NCBI GenBank assembly: GCA_031963005.1
Contig: JASSUL010000001.1
Span: forward strand, 1 to 64,000
Length of the DNA: 64,000 nucleotides
Direction: 5' to 3'
From: JASSUD01 sp031963005
GTDB taxonomy: Bacteria; Pseudomonadota; Gammaproteobacteria; Burkholderiales; Burkholderiaceae
The notes beneath the pieces were generated by a model. It was given only the letters and a program-made list of their open reading frames with translations. It made no database searches and had not been told where the DNA came from. Numbering within the stretch: position 1 is the first letter of the stretch; each line of letters opens with the position of its first letter. A program made the translations under genes and the position numbers. Of the stretch, positions 1-8,515 are shown piece by piece.

Positions 1-34
1 TCGCTCACTCGCACTCACTCTTATCAACTATCAA

Positions 35-47
35 TTTTTAAAGAACA
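35..47 (-). promoter_or_regulatory. boxA-like antiterminator of an rRNA leader
   Basis: Read on the minus strand this is TGTTCTTTAAAAA, followed by an AT-rich leader that resembles the sequence found just before 16S rRNA in betaproteobacteria. It matches the boxA antitermination element (consensus TGCTCTTTAA) at which NusB/S10 load. It lies about 30 bases downstream of a strong promoter on the same strand. I infer that an rRNA operon begins just beyond the left edge; the 16S gene itself is outside the window. Confidence 0.7.
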
Positions 48-77
48 TTTGCTGACGTCTCGTCAACAGAGAAACGA

Positions 78-106
78 ATTATGAAGTGTTTCTCAGAAGT
101 TGTCAA
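78..106 (-). promoter_or_regulatory. Strong sigma70 promoter, probable rRNA P1
   Basis: On the minus strand there is a perfect -35 box TTGACA (101-106), a spacer of exactly 17 bases and a -10 box CATAAT (78-83). An AT-rich stretch lies immediately upstream. Transcription would start near position 70 and run leftwards through the boxA-like element, as expected for an rRNA operon. The direction excludes it as the promoter of the rightward gene at 435. Confidence 0.7.
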
Positions 107-119
107 GGCATTTTTTACT

Positions 120-149
120 GAAAACTTAAAGAAATTTCTTTAAGTTTTC
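120..149. promoter_or_regulatory. 30-bp perfect palindrome upstream of the rRNA-type promoter
   Basis: Two perfect 15-base arms, GAAAACTTAAAGAAA and its complement, meet with no spacer. It ends 13 bases before the leftward -35 box, where an UP element recognised by the RNA polymerase alpha subunit would sit, and is A/T rich as such elements are. It could instead be a binding site for a regulator such as Fis, or a terminator hairpin. The position favours an UP element or activator site. Confidence 0.5.
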
Positions 150-434
150 TAGGTACTTTATCTGAGCGTTTTTTCTACATGCATTCCAAAGCTACTCGGG
201 CAACGGAGTGAAAAAATGGTTCACAACCGTTACGCTTTGAGCAATTTCGGATACCGCACACTTACTCGAACGTCTCTATAAAGACCTGCCAAATCAACAG
301 GAGGCGAATAATACACGAATATTCGCGTGCGTACAGACTATTATATAAAAAAGATTTTTATTCCTCTTTCTGGCAAGCTAAGCCATGTAGAGGCCGATCT
401 CTCCCTACTTTTATTTCTCCTTGGGTACTTTTTC

Positions 435-842
435 ATGAAGCTGCATTCAACTCCTCCTAGCACATTGCATATGATTACCGGATGCGGGCCAGACTATCTA
501 GAAGTGAACAAAGTACGCTACACCCATCCTCTATGCATTCTGCCAAAGGGCCCTATATTGTCCCTCCCTCCCTTTGCCCTACCGCCTTCTGACAACACTG
601 ACGCTTTAGACGCCGAGCATACCGATGCACTACAGCAAGCTTTAAAGAATAATGACATCGAGATACTATTAGTAGGCAGCCCTTATAGCATCGCTCAGCT
701 CTATACACCGCTGATGCATTGCATACAATCTACTGGAAAACCCTATATAGGCCTGGAGATCATGGATTTCCATTCTGCTTGTGGCACCTATAATATTTTG
801 GCGGCAGATCATAAAAAAGTCGCTGCGGCGCTCTGGTTTTGA
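435..842 (+). CDS. Mth938-like domain protein (DUF498 family)
   Basis: A protein of 135 residues belonging to the Mth938/NDUFAF3-like fold. The visible family signature is the start MKLH, the central block GPDYLEVN, a hydrophobic strand ILLVGSP, and the C-terminal GLEIMDFHSACGTYNIL followed by KVAAAL. The open frame extends upstream to 327, but relatives begin at MKLH, so the ATG at 435 is chosen. In Burkholderia this gene commonly sits beside an ArnT-like glycosyltransferase, as here. The family has no established bacterial enzyme activity; its eukaryotic relatives assist respiratory complex I assembly. Confidence 0.85.
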   Translation: MKLHSTPPSTLHMITGCGPDYLEVNKVRYTHPLCILPKGPILSLPPFALPPSDNTDALDAEHTDALQQALKNNDIEILLVGSPYSIAQLYTPLMHCIQSTGKPYIGLEIMDFHSACGTYNILAADHKKVAAALWF

Positions 843-917
843 TCTATCAAGATCGCCCTTTTTGAAGTGTGAAATAGTATTTGAGCTGCTTTTTTCATTT
901 TTTCTCTCTTCCCCCCT

Positions 918-2741
918 ATGTCCAAACGCGTCTTCCCACTGCAATGCGCTCTACTCATCGGGCTCTTTGCGATCATTTGGTTTGCCCCCCTGAATCTGCG
1001 TCATCTTGTTCCCAGCGATGAAGGTCGCTACGCGGAGATTGCTCGAGAGATGCTGATCACAGGAGATTGGATCGTGCCGCGCTATAACGGCTACCTCTAC
1101 TTTGAAAAGCCGCCATTACAAACTTGGTTCAATGCCCTCACCTTTTATATTTTTGGAGTAGGCGATTGGCAAGCGCGCCTTTACACCGCTCTAACGGGTT
1201 TTGCAGGTGTTTTTCTGGTTGGGCAAACCGCACGATTGCTTTTTAAAAGCACCACCGTAGGCGTTTATACCGCCTTGATCCTTGCCAGCACACCTTACTG
1301 GAATGCATTAGGACACTTTAATGTGCTGGATATGGGTTTATCTTTTTGGATGACACTCACGCTATGCAGCCTACTGTTAGCTCAGCGCCCAGATATTGAA
1401 CCTACCGCGCAGCGTTATTGGATGTGGGGATGTTGGGCTGGGATGGCGCTTTCTTTGCTCAGTAAAGGGTTAATTGGAATTATGCTGCCTGGCGCTGTAC
1501 TAGTTCTGTACTCTTTGGCTTTTTGGGATTGGAAACTATGGGGGCGTCTCCATTTATTTACCGGAGGCCTGCTCTTTTTAGCTTTAACGCTTCCGTGGTT
1601 TATATTAGTTGAGCTGCGCCAGCCAGGCTTTGCCGATTTTTTCTTTATTGTGCAGCAATTTCGTCGATACCTCACTCCTGAGCAGCAACGGCCAGGGCCT
1701 TGGTATTACTTTATTCCAGTCATGATATTAGGTTTTCTGCCTTGGCTGTCGCTCGCTGCACAGAGCCTATGGCAATCTATCAAACACATTAAGCCCTCTG
1801 CTGCGCATTCACGCTTTGCGTTTTTCCCCCGCCAATCCAATGGCTTTTCACCTATTGGACTTTTATGGGTATGGTCTGCGCTGATTTTTGTATTTTTTAG
1901 CGTATCGCACTCGAAGTTGCTGTCTTACACATTGCCCATTGCTCCCGCTATAGCACTGCTATTAGGAGGAAGCGTGATTCGCGTCACGGCAGCACAATGG
2001 TCTCGCCATTTCACCGGAGCATCTATAGTCAGTAGTATCGTTTTGGCCGGGATGCTCCTCACTCAAGCTGCAGACTATTTTTTCCATTTTCCGATTGGAA
2101 ATGCCCGCACCCCCCATTTGCTATATAGCCGTTACTTTATTTGGGTAGATGTTGCACTCTTTCTAATATTACTAGGCAGCCTTCTCGCACGAGCAAGTGT
2201 CAAGCACCCTTCCACCCCCCCCCCTCTTCACAGCGATACGCGCAACGCCGGCTCTTCGCTACATTTCCTATTGCCAGAGCACCCTGTATCAAAAGCGTTA
2301 TTTCACTACGCAAGCGCTTGGTTGCTAGCGATTACCGTAGCAGGCACCGCACACCAGATATTTGGAAAACTGAGCTCAGGCGTCCAACTCGTCCCGGCTA
2401 TCCAAGCGGAAATACAAAAAGCGCCTGCTGGAACTCCCTTTTATTCCGTGCAAATGCTGGATCACACACTTCCGTTCTATCTGCGCCACACCATGATTAT
2501 GGTAGAGCACCCTGATGAATTACGGTATGGCGTGACCCAAGAGCCTGAAAAATGGGTGCCAACGCTCGATGCTTGGATAGTGCGCTGGCAACAAGATGAA
2601 TATGCTTTCGCTCTACTCTCTCCTACACTGCATAAAACACTCGTAGCTAGAGGCCTACCTATGGATCTGATCGCTAGCGATTCCCGTCGTGTTGTCGTGC
2701 GGAAACCGCAGGTCCGTTCCTCTAGTTCAGAAAAGCATTAA
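918..2741 (+). CDS. ArnT-like (GT83/PMT family) membrane glycosyltransferase
   Basis: An integral inner-membrane glycosyltransferase of 607 residues related to ArnT and the dolichyl-phosphate-mannose mannosyltransferases, which use polyprenyl-phosphate sugars. The first membrane segment (residues 8-24) is followed by the periplasmic signature PSDEGRYAEIAREML, whose acidic residues are catalytic in the family, then GDWIVPRYNG and YFEKPPL. About ten further hydrophobic segments and a C-terminal soluble domain follow. The sugar donor cannot be told from sequence: L-Ara4N transfer to lipid A is one option, but no arn genes are near. The gene ends 4 bases into the convergent cpoB gene. Confidence 0.85.
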   Translation: MSKRVFPLQCALLIGLFAIIWFAPLNLRHLVPSDEGRYAEIAREMLITGDWIVPRYNGYLYFEKPPLQTWFNALTFYIFGVGDWQARLYTALTGFAGVFLVGQTARLLFKSTTVGVYTALILASTPYWNALGHFNVLDMGLSFWMTLTLCSLLLAQRPDIEPTAQRYWMWGCWAGMALSLLSKGLIGIMLPGAVLVLYSLAFWDWKLWGRLHLFTGGLLFLALTLPWFILVELRQPGFADFFFIVQQFRRYLTPEQQRPGPWYYFIPVMILGFLPWLSLAAQSLWQSIKHIKPSAAHSRFAFFPRQSNGFSPIGLLWVWSALIFVFFSVSHSKLLSYTLPIAPAIALLLGGSVIRVTAAQWSRHFTGASIVSSIVLAGMLLTQAADYFFHFPIGNARTPHLLYSRYFIWVDVALFLILLGSLLARASVKHPSTPPPLHSDTRNAGSSLHFLLPEHPVSKALFHYASAWLLAITVAGTAHQIFGKLSSGVQLVPAIQAEIQKAPAGTPFYSVQMLDHTLPFYLRHTMIMVEHPDELRYGVTQEPEKWVPTLDAWIVRWQQDEYAFALLSPTLHKTLVARGLPMDLIASDSRRVVVRKPQVRSSSSEKH

Positions 2742-3571
2742 TGAACCTGCTTTATCCACTTTTGCGCTGTTTTAGCCGATGCAGAATGCGGATATTGTTT
2801 TATTAAACGTTGCAGCGTTTCGCGCGCAGGCTTGTTTTGCTTTTGCTCCATATGATTTTGCGCAACAGCCAGAAGTGCTTCAGGTGCCCTAGGGTGTGTG
2901 GGATAGTTTTTCGCAACCCCTAGTAGTACCGATGTAGAAGCGGCATATTTACGCTGTGCATACAGAGCGTTGCCCAGCCAATATTGCGCATGGGGTTGAT
3001 CTACGGCTTGCGGGTATTTTTGGATAAATTGCTTGAAAGCCAGCTCTGCGCCTTTGAAATCTCCATGTCGAAACCGCACTAAAGCTTGATTAAAAGCCTC
3101 TGTTTGCTCTGGAGAGGCTGTACGCGGAACGACATCGGAGTCTTCTTCCCCATCTTCATCAGAAGCTTTATCTGCCTTAGCTGTCGATGGTGCAGGAGAT
3201 TCTAATTTATTCACTCGACCGTGCAGATTCGCATAATAATCCTTCGCGCTGCTTTGCATCTGCTCCGCTTTCTGGGAAAGGAGTTCATTTTGACCACGCA
3301 AATCCGCTATTTGCTGATTTAATTGCTCAATTTGCGTCGCTTGATCTAACTCAGCGCGCTGGGCAGCAGAGACTTGGGTTTCCAAAGCACTTACGCGTGT
3401 ACGTAAATCTAAAACCGCCTGACGCGCCTCAGAATCATCAAAAATTCCTGCATGCGATGGTGCTATACAACCGAACCATGCAGCAGCTGCCACAGCGACC
3501 AATCCCAATGTGTGCGCCGATCGACGAGGCTGCGCAAAGCCGCCGACATGCCGGTTAAAACGAAAAAACAT
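2738..3571 (-). CDS. cpoB: Tol-Pal cell division coordinator CpoB (YbgF)
   Basis: A periplasmic protein of 277 residues that closes the Tol-Pal cluster. It has an N-terminal signal peptide ending near SHA, a coiled coil at about residues 45-110 (heptads such as LRTRVSALETQ), a low-complexity linker, and C-terminal TPR repeats beginning at EAFNQALVRFRHGDFKGAE. The C-terminal TPR domain binds TolA and PBP1b in E. coli and links septal peptidoglycan synthesis to outer-membrane constriction. The frame opens at a TTG (3583), but the ATG at 3571 has a GAGG ribosome-binding site at good spacing and is preferred. A MITE-like element separates it from pal. Confidence 0.9.
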   Translation of the reverse strand: MFFRFNRHVGGFAQPRRSAHTLGLVAVAAAAWFGCIAPSHAGIFDDSEARQAVLDLRTRVSALETQVSAAQRAELDQATQIEQLNQQIADLRGQNELLSQKAEQMQSSAKDYYANLHGRVNKLESPAPSTAKADKASDEDGEEDSDVVPRTASPEQTEAFNQALVRFRHGDFKGAELAFKQFIQKYPQAVDQPHAQYWLGNALYAQRKYAASTSVLLGVAKNYPTHPRAPEALLAVAQNHMEQKQNKPARETLQRLIKQYPHSASAKTAQKWIKQVH

Positions 3572-3593
3572 GATAAACCTCAAGCAAAAAAAT

Positions 3594-3707
3594 TAGACCT
3601 CTTTCGCAACCCCGTAGCGGCGTCATTCCTCCCAGCTGTACGCATGTTGGGGTTCCTTCGTCACCACCAACCTACCATATGGGATACTCGGTTGCTAAAG
3701 AGGTCTA
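3594..3707. mobile_element. MITE-like element, copy 1 (TAGACC...GGTCTA ends)
   Basis: A 114-base element whose ends are inverted: TAGACCTCTTTCGCAACC at the left and the complement of TAGACCTCTTTAGCAACC at the right. Related copies lie at 36495-36603 and 44235-44347. The inner left arm (GTAGCGGCGTCATTCCTCC) matches the right arms of the other two copies, so this copy lies in the opposite orientation. No transposase is encoded. It occupies most of the pal-cpoB intergenic gap. Ends at TA dinucleotides suggest TA-targeted insertion. Confidence 0.75.
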
Positions 3708-3717
3708 TTGAATGAAA

Positions 3718-4335
3718 TTAACGGGAATACACTAGATCAGCACGGCGATTTTGCGCCCATGCTGCCTCGTCATGACCTGAGGCTTTGGGTTTTTCTTTAC
3801 CAAAACTAATCGCCTCGAGCTTGGAAGCGGGAATCCCTAACAAAACCAATGCCTGGCGTACGGCTTCAGCACGTCGCTGCCCTAACGCCAAGTTATACTC
3901 TGGCGTGCCTCGTTCATCGGAAAATCCTTGAATACGCAAACGCAAATCTGAATGCGCTTTCAAATACTGGGCATGCTTTTGCAATACTGCTTGATAAGAT
4001 TCCTTGACCGTATATTGATCAAAATCAAAATAAATAGAATTTTCCGTAATAGGTGTTGCAACCTCTTCTGCCGCAGCCGTGTCCTCTTCTTCTACATTGG
4101 AGTCATCGATCGGAGCGGATTGTGTCGCCGACGCATCCAGGCTACCGCTAACTGCACCCGCAGTTTCTGACTTGGCGCTCGCATCTTGATCTAGCTTAAC
4201 CCCAGATTTACAAGCAGCCAACATACTTAAGAGAATGATTGCCGTAGTACGGCCCAGCAAAGAGCTAGCCTGCGAACGGCCTGTTTTGGAAGGCGTCTTT
4301 TCTAATGAACGAGAAGCACGGTAAGGAAATAACAT
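3718..4335 (-). CDS. pal: Peptidoglycan-associated lipoprotein Pal
   Basis: A lipoprotein of 205 residues. An unusually long N-region precedes the hydrophobic segment and lipobox LLSMLAAC (lipidated Cys about 42). An acidic linker (about 55-95) leads to the OmpA-like peptidoglycan-binding domain, recognised by YFDFDQYTV, the GFSDERGTPEYN loop that binds diaminopimelate, and ALGQRRAEAV. Pal anchors the outer membrane to the wall and is moved by TolQRA/TolB during division. It starts 4 bases after tolB ends, so the two are probably co-translated. The N-terminal extension of about 25 residues could mean a wrong start, but no later in-frame Met precedes the lipobox. Confidence 0.93.
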   Translation of the reverse strand: MLFPYRASRSLEKTPSKTGRSQASSLLGRTTAIILLSMLAACKSGVKLDQDASAKSETAGAVSGSLDASATQSAPIDDSNVEEEDTAAAEEVATPITENSIYFDFDQYTVKESYQAVLQKHAQYLKAHSDLRLRIQGFSDERGTPEYNLALGQRRAEAVRQALVLLGIPASKLEAISFGKEKPKASGHDEAAWAQNRRADLVYSR

Positions 4336-4339
4336 CTAT

Positions 4340-5680
4340 TTATTCTCCAGAAGTATGTATAAAGGGTCCCCAGCTTGGATCACGCACAGCACTTCCGCGT
4401 ACAGAAAGCACCTGTCTAGCGCGACCATCGATTGATACGGTGGCTAGTACGTCTTGCTCATCTACCCGCGTGGCATACAATAAATATTGACTATTCGCAG
4501 CAAAGCTAGGCGATTCATCGCGCGTGGTCGTCGTTAATGGCGTGGATTCGCCCGTGGCTAAATTTTGTACATAAAGCTTGAATGCCCCATTTACACGAGA
4601 GATATAAGCCAGCCATTTGCCGTTGGGACTCAGTTTAGGGTTCGTATTATAGGTTCCGGTGAAAGTCACACGTGTAGCGCGAGCACCGCTCTCCTCGCCT
4701 TCTAATCCTATTTTGTAAATTTGAGGATTACCGCCACGATCACTGGTGAAATAGAGGCTTTTTCCATCAACGGAGAATTGCGGCTCGGTATCAATGCCTC
4801 TGCGGTTGGTAATGCGTCGCAGCCCTGCTCCATCCGCATTCACAATATAAATCTGGGTATTCCCACTTAAAGAAAGTGCCAACGCCAATTGCTTTCCATC
4901 CGCAGACCATGCCGGCGCACTATTGCTACCGCGGCGGTTTGACACAATTCGACGCGTTCCCGCCGCCAAATCATGGACATAGACTATGGGTTTTTTGCGC
5001 TCAAACGACACATAGGCAATTTTGGAACCATCTGGAGACCATACCGGGGAAATAATCGGCTCTGTACTCGATAAGGCCACTTGTGGATTTTGTCCATCGG
5101 AGTCGGCTACTTGCAGCTGGTAACGCCCTTTGTTTCGAATGACATAGGAAAAACGCGTTGCAAAAGCACTGCGCTCTCCTAGTAAATTTTCATAAATATA
5201 ATCAGCGGCTTTATGTGCACTAATCCGTAAACCACTTTCTGGGCTGACTAAAGACAGCCCACCTAAATCTTTATTCTTGAGCGCGTCGGATAAACGAAAA
5301 CGCAAGTTGTAGCGGCCATCCTCTAAACGGGTGATGCTGCCCGATACGACCGCGTCCGCCCCTTTGGCTTTCCAGGCACCTAGATCGATGGGAGCCGTTG
5401 CAGAAAGCGGAACAGAGCCTGTAGACACGATCGCAAAACGTCCGCTAGAAGCAAGATCATTGCGGATGATGGCGCTGACCGCCGCCACATTAGAGACGCC
5501 CGCAGATGCAGCAGAAGCATTTGAAGGAGCGGTCTCTCCTTCAAACTGGCCAATCGCAATCGGGTACAACTGAGAGCCAACACCCGTAATCGTCACATTC
5601 AGCTGGGCATAAGCAATGCTTGCCCCCAGCCAGCTAGCCCAAGCCAGCCCTTTTAAAAATAGAGCAATTTTTGAATACAT
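4340..5680 (-). CDS. tolB: Tol-Pal system periplasmic protein TolB
   Basis: A periplasmic protein of 446 residues. It has a signal peptide ending near AYA, an N-terminal alpha/beta domain (about 25-165) and a six-bladed beta-propeller made of repeats such as SPVWSPDGSKIAYVSF, APAWSADGKQLALAL and PKLSPNGKWLAYIS. TolB binds Pal through the propeller and TolA through its N-terminal tail. Length and layout are normal for the family. It is followed closely by pal and preceded, beyond a structured repeat, by tolA. Confidence 0.95.
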   Translation of the reverse strand: MYSKIALFLKGLAWASWLGASIAYAQLNVTITGVGSQLYPIAIGQFEGETAPSNASAASAGVSNVAAVSAIIRNDLASSGRFAIVSTGSVPLSATAPIDLGAWKAKGADAVVSGSITRLEDGRYNLRFRLSDALKNKDLGGLSLVSPESGLRISAHKAADYIYENLLGERSAFATRFSYVIRNKGRYQLQVADSDGQNPQVALSSTEPIISPVWSPDGSKIAYVSFERKKPIVYVHDLAAGTRRIVSNRRGSNSAPAWSADGKQLALALSLSGNTQIYIVNADGAGLRRITNRRGIDTEPQFSVDGKSLYFTSDRGGNPQIYKIGLEGEESGARATRVTFTGTYNTNPKLSPNGKWLAYISRVNGAFKLYVQNLATGESTPLTTTTRDESPSFAANSQYLLYATRVDEQDVLATVSIDGRARQVLSVRGSAVRDPSWGPFIHTSGE

Positions 5681-5713
5681 GAGGGTATCCTTTTTATAAC
5701 AGCCTCAATATTA

Positions 5714-5871
5714 TGGTGTGTTTTCAATTCCCCCAAAGGGCCCATCTTTGCGTATTTGATAAACATGGGGTGCGGTGCTCGGGATCCTCACTGTACTCAA
5801 GTACAGTTCCGGTCCCTGCGCTCCTGCTCCCCCAAATAGGAACCCTTTGGAGCAATTGAAAACACACCCTA
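5714..5871 (+). repeat. Structured intergenic repeat, copy A (about 150 bp)
   Basis: A long inverted repeat between tolA and tolB. The outer arms are GGTGTGTTTTCAATT and the complementary AATTGAAAACACACC. The inner arms include CAAAGGGCCCAT. The conserved core carries GGTGCTCGGGATCCTCACTG and a tight hairpin ACTGTACT-CA-AGTACAGT, then TTCCGGTCCCTGCGCTCC. Four further copies occur in the window (10441, 39421, 55039, 58842). No coding potential is apparent. Transcribed, it would form a long hairpin inside the tol operon mRNA. Confidence 0.85.
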
Positions 5872-5930
5872 GACTTCGATGCGGATCGTGCAAATCCTCT
5901 TTGCTATCGATCACGCTATATCATCTATCT

Positions 5931-6878
5931 TTAATCTTTAGGTTGAAAGGTAATCGCAAAACGCTTCGGTGCCTGTTTTCCATCCCGACGAGGCATTGGG
6001 TCGGATTTCTCCACCGCACGCAATATTGCGTTATCCCACGCCGAATTACCACTAGAACGGACTAGACGAATATTTAAGATTGCCCCATCTGGCGCGCAAT
6101 CTACCTCCACAACCGCTTGGGGATTCCCTGCTACCTCTTGCGCATTAAATACAATATTCGGTCTAACACGTTGACGTACTTGGTCTGCATACCCTGGCCC
6201 ACCGGCACCACCTGATCCTGCATGCACTCCCGTCTGGCCACCGGCTACCTGGGCATTCCCTTGGGATGTCGTGGCCATCTGACGTAAATTATCCAGTCGG
6301 TCTTGACGTTTATGTTGCGCACGCTCTTGTGCTCGCTGGGTTTCAAAGGCTTTCATTTCGCGTATTAACTGCTCACGCACCCGCTGCTGTTCCTTTTTCG
6401 TTAACTCCTGCTGCTTAGCAGCAGATTTTTGCGAGCTAGTTTTCGATATATCTTCGCGCGTTGCTGGTTTACGAGTCGCTTGCTGATTCGCCTTCAAAAC
6501 CGTAGAGGGAGCCGATTGTTTGGCAGAAGGCATCCCTTCACTAGGAGGGGTGCGCTTAGAAGCGGGCTTGGGATCCTGGCGTAAACTGATATCGGCCTGC
6601 TCTGTTTGAGGCATAGAAAAAAGGCGTGGAGCAGGCGGCGCCATCGCCGGCGCGGGGGCTAATGCCGGAGGAGTAACTGCAGGTTGCTCATCGGGCATGG
6701 CGCTCCATAACTCTACTTCTACACCTGAAGACGCATTATTTTTCCAGTACAAGCCATAGCATAGAAAGACAATCAGCAATGCATGCATCAGCGCAGATAG
6801 CCCAAATGCACGCCCTGCACCGCTTTCCTCAGGAATACTCAGAAAGGAGTTCGTATTTGGCTTTATAGCTGGCTTCAT
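5931..6878 (-). CDS. tolA: Energy-transducing inner-membrane protein TolA
   Basis: A protein of 315 residues with one N-terminal membrane segment (ALMHALLIVFLCYGLYW) that carries the Ser-x3-His motif used to couple to TolQ/TolR. Next come a Pro/Ala-rich stretch and a long Lys/Gln/Glu/Arg-rich helical domain (about 130-210). The C-terminal TonB/TolA fold includes VEVDCAPDGAILNIRLV and SGNSAWDNAILRAVEKS. It spans the periplasm to reach TolB, Pal and CpoB. Its ATG overlaps the tolR stop codon (ATGA), indicating translational coupling. Confidence 0.93.
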   Translation of the reverse strand: MKPAIKPNTNSFLSIPEESGAGRAFGLSALMHALLIVFLCYGLYWKNNASSGVEVELWSAMPDEQPAVTPPALAPAPAMAPPAPRLFSMPQTEQADISLRQDPKPASKRTPPSEGMPSAKQSAPSTVLKANQQATRKPATREDISKTSSQKSAAKQQELTKKEQQRVREQLIREMKAFETQRAQERAQHKRQDRLDNLRQMATTSQGNAQVAGGQTGVHAGSGGAGGPGYADQVRQRVRPNIVFNAQEVAGNPQAVVEVDCAPDGAILNIRLVRSSGNSAWDNAILRAVEKSDPMPRRDGKQAPKRFAITFQPKD

Positions 6879-7333
6879 AGTGCTTTCACAAGTAAGGCCA
6901 CGCGCTTAAACCCTTGTTGTTTCACATCCGACATGACAGCCATGACCGTCTTGTATGCCACGCGCTCATCGGCAGCAATCACTACGGGCTGAATTTCATT
7001 CGCCTTTTGACTCGCTTGCAGGCGCTGGTGTAAAAAGGTATTCAACGCTTCTTTTGAAAGCGTTTGCGTATGCACCACCCCGTTGTCTTGGTAGCGTACA
7101 GACAACGCTCCATTAAGCTCTACAGTGACCGTAATAGGAGGAACCGTTTGCTGTGGAGCCGCTTGGCTGACTGTGGGCAAATGGACTACCGAAGGAGCAA
7201 CGAGCGGGGCGGCCGCCATAAAAATTACTAACAGCACCAGCAAGACATCGATGTAAGGCACTACATTGATTTCTGCGATACTACGGCGGCGGGACCTAGC
7301 GGTGCGGCTTGAAAAAGTCGATGAGCTAGCCAT
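6875..7333 (-). CDS. tolR: Tol-Pal system proton channel subunit TolR
   Basis: An ExbD/TolR family protein of 152 residues. A basic N-terminus and EINVVPYIDVLLVLLVIFM form the single membrane helix, with the conserved proton-carrying Asp at about residue 29. A periplasmic domain with the family features TVTVELNG and VVIAADERVAYKTVMAVMS follows. With TolQ it makes the proton-driven motor that energises TolA. It overlaps tolA by 4 bases and follows tolQ by 26 bases. Confidence 0.95.
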   Translation of the reverse strand: MASSSTFSSRTARSRRRSIAEINVVPYIDVLLVLLVIFMAAAPLVAPSVVHLPTVSQAAPQQTVPPITVTVELNGALSVRYQDNGVVHTQTLSKEALNTFLHQRLQASQKANEIQPVVIAADERVAYKTVMAVMSDVKQQGFKRVALLVKAL

Positions 7334-7359
7334 GAGTTTCCTTATTCGAAAGCGCTACC

Positions 7360-8049
7360 CTACTTACCTTGGCGCTGCAAAATATTTAAAAATTCGTCAA
7401 TAAATGTTTCAAAACGGCCTGCTAGCCTATCCATTTCATGGGCATAACGGTTATAGGCCACTACCGCAGGGATCGCAGCGAATAAACCTATTGCGGTCGC
7501 TACTAGCGCTTCTGCAATACCAGGGGCCACATTTGCTAATGTGGCTTGTTGGACACTAGCAAGACCCCGGAAAGCATTCATAATTCCCCACACCGTACCA
7601 AATAGACCGATATAAGGACTCACAGAGCCGACTGAAGCAAGAAAAGCCAGATGGGATTCCAAATAGTCGAGTTCACGCTGTAAGCTCGCACGCATTGCTC
7701 GCCGCGCTCCTTCTACGACACTGGGCGCATCTTGAGATATGCCTGCCGTTTCTTGTGCTTTTAAAAACTCTCGCATTCCGGCTGCAAAAATACGTTCCAG
7801 CGCGCCAATTTGGTTTGTAGTGCGCGCACCAATAGCCGCTTGATAAAGGGCTTGTAAATCGCCCCCAGACCAAAAACGCTGCTCAAAATCATTGGTTTGC
7901 GTGCGTGCAATACGAATAGCAAACCATTTACGGAAAATAAAAGTCCAAGATAATAGGGAGAGGACTAATAGCAAAACCATCACTGCTTGCGCCAGAAAAC
8001 TGGCGTTTAGCACCATGGAAAGTATCGATATGTCTTGTGGAGAGTTCAT
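7360..8049 (-). CDS. tolQ: Tol-Pal system motor subunit TolQ
   Basis: A MotA/TolQ/ExbB family inner-membrane protein of 229 residues. It has a first membrane helix at about 15-35, a cytoplasmic domain, and the conserved pair of helices containing ASVGSVSPYIGLFGTVWGIM and IAEALVATAIGLFAAIPAVVAYN. TolQ pentamers surround TolR and convert proton flow into movement of TolA. In most proteobacteria ybgC lies immediately upstream; here no ybgC is found before glyA, so tolQ is the first gene of the cluster. Confidence 0.95.
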   Translation of the reverse strand: MNSPQDISILSMVLNASFLAQAVMVLLLVLSLLSWTFIFRKWFAIRIARTQTNDFEQRFWSGGDLQALYQAAIGARTTNQIGALERIFAAGMREFLKAQETAGISQDAPSVVEGARRAMRASLQRELDYLESHLAFLASVGSVSPYIGLFGTVWGIMNAFRGLASVQQATLANVAPGIAEALVATAIGLFAAIPAVVAYNRYAHEMDRLAGRFETFIDEFLNILQRQGK

Positions 8050-8515
8050 AGCCGTTTGAAAAAATCAGGGAAAGCCGCCCATTAAAAAAGATAAAAGGGG
8101 TATGGATCAATGCAAAAGGTTATCGCAACGCCATCCCTACCTGTAGTTCCCTATCACAATGGGTAAACGCTACCCCATTGGGTTCACCTAGATCGTACTG
8201 ATGTATAGCGGGCTGCAGTATACGATGCACCCTGGAAGTAACAAGCTAGTTGAATGGATTATCGGAGAAATCCAGCGCATATTGCTGCGCCAGCCGTCAA
8301 CAAGATCTCAACCAAATCACTTTTGCATGCGTTCTCTGCGCGATATTTATAAAGTGCAATAATTAATAGGTATAGTTATAGGGTTTCAGATAGCGCGCAA
8401 ACACATCCGAAAGTAGTAATGTATGCTGCGCATAGACTGAAATAGCTTTGAGCCGTATCCTAAGAGCCTTTTTCCCTGAATTGCTTCCTTTTCCGCTTTT
8501 ATATTGCACGTCATT
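8050..8515. other. Divergent intergenic region tolQ/glyA, no gene recognised
   Basis: This 466-base gap separates the leftward tol cluster from the rightward glyA. It should hold both promoters and is where ybgC would be expected. An imperfect hairpin is visible near 8139-8165 (AATGGGTA against TACCCCATT). A short minus-strand frame of about 40 codons ends near 8120, but it does not resemble YbgC and has no recognisable domain. Confidence 0.5.

Noticed and set aside
8120..8247. Minus-strand frame of about 40 codons at the expected ybgC position
   Set aside because: The sequence does not resemble YbgC motifs and lacks a start; too short to support a pseudogene call.
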